Shown here in pieces: positions 63,661 through 64,000 of a DNA stretch of 64,000 bases. The DNA lies in assembly GCA_019449655.1 (NCBI GenBank), contig JAHQXD010000004.1, positions 122,568 through 186,567 on the forward strand, given 5' to 3'. A program made the translations under genes and the position numbers. Position 1 is the stretch's first letter; every line of letters begins with the position of its first letter. Source of the stretch: Ferrigenium straubiae (GTDB lineage: Bacteria > Pseudomonadota > Gammaproteobacteria > Burkholderiales > Gallionellaceae). The notes under the pieces are model-generated. The model did no database searches. It had not been told where the DNA came from and saw nothing but the letters and a program-made list of their open reading frames with translations.

Positions 63661-64000
63661 TATTATTCCCTCCCAAGAGATTTCAAATGCCGCGTCCAGA
63701 TTTCAGCAAGGGCCGTGCAATGGTGCAAAGACGGCCTGCCTGGGCGTAGTCCCTGCCATGCAGGGGCTTATGTTTGGATAATGAAGCATTGCGCAGATTT
63801 AGGCAACCCCCGCTGGTGAGATATCGACAGAGTGAGGACGCAATGTCGAGGCTGGGAGGGGATAATCGTTTGCGTAACATACATTGTCGAGGTTTACATA
63901 ATTATTGATGCGGTCAGTTTTATCCATGAATCCAGCCTGTCGAAATGGAGGGTGTCCCGAATTTTGTGTAAACGGGGTTTCTCTACTGTTGCGGCATCCG
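63661..64000. other. gene-free right edge of the window
   Basis: 340 bp upstream of the prepilin without a supported ORF. A short palindrome CCTGC-CAT-GCAGG (63757-63769) and AT-rich DNA around 63890-63910 are visible. No sigma54 (-24/-12) motif was found for the pilin. The promoter is not identified. Confidence 0.5.

Overview
ORGANISM. The gene set and order (hisCBHAFIE-hinT-tatABC-HtrA-NIF3, rsmI-LppC-yraN-SIS-dolP, GC-rich DNA) point to a betaproteobacterium. The low-oxygen theme (Fnr, HemN, cbb3-oxidase copper maturation, O2-independent ubiquinone genes ubiUVT) and the dense block of small c-type cytochromes suggest a microaerophilic chemolithotroph, possibly Gallionellaceae/Nitrosomonadales. 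The taxon is inference, not read from a marker gene.

LAYOUT. 0-10 kb: hemN (cut by the left edge) and fnr diverge around a perfect FNR box. Then come a membrane-anchored hypothetical protein, cheZ, ccoS/ccoI, a diguanylate cyclase and a NarL-type two-component pair. 10-18.5 kb: histidine operon, HIT protein, tatABC, HtrA protease and NIF3 protein; a 203-bp insertion separates hisF from hisI. 18.5-27.6 kb: a small membrane protein, a chemoreceptor and an RND efflux operon (MFP-pump-OMF-tetR) with a TetR-type palindrome in its promoter. 27.6-33.4 kb: DUF488, a glycine-zipper lipoprotein, rsmI/LppC/yraN/SIS/dolP, rfaE2 and ubiE. 33.4-35.5 kb: nested palindromic repeats and two toxin-antitoxin pairs. 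35.5-45.8 kb: PhnA-like protein, phosphoesterase, RluA, ComM, UbiK, a sigma54/NtrC-controlled TorF-glnK pair, purU, an ABC-F ATPase, and DUF971-apbC-cNMP protein. 45.9-51.8 kb (minus strand): cytochrome b561, a Usp-Usp-PCP_red fusion, a YhcC-type radical SAM protein and ubiU-ubiV-ubiT. 52.2-60.5 kb (plus strand): a respiratory block. It has a diheme and a monoheme cytochrome c, three single-span micropeptides, a 14-span bd-oxidase-like protein without the classical quinol motif, three further heme c proteins (one with an ethylbenzene-dehydrogenase-type heme domain), a cytochrome lipoprotein and two tandemly duplicated monoheme cytochromes. 60.6-64 kb: a promoter/terminator-bounded small transcript, a Kef-type antiporter and a prepilin.

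HOW IT FITS TOGETHER. The 52.2-58.9 kb genes overlap or nearly abut and look like one membrane electron-transfer complex. Several c hemes, a b-type EB_dh heme domain and a CydA-like core that probably takes electrons from cytochrome c rather than quinol are fed or drained by the periplasmic monoheme cytochromes that follow. This block, with its three micropeptides, is the best candidate in the window for a little-described system. A second is a REP-like hairpin family whose stems covary between copies and which appears to have split the hisF/hisI junction.
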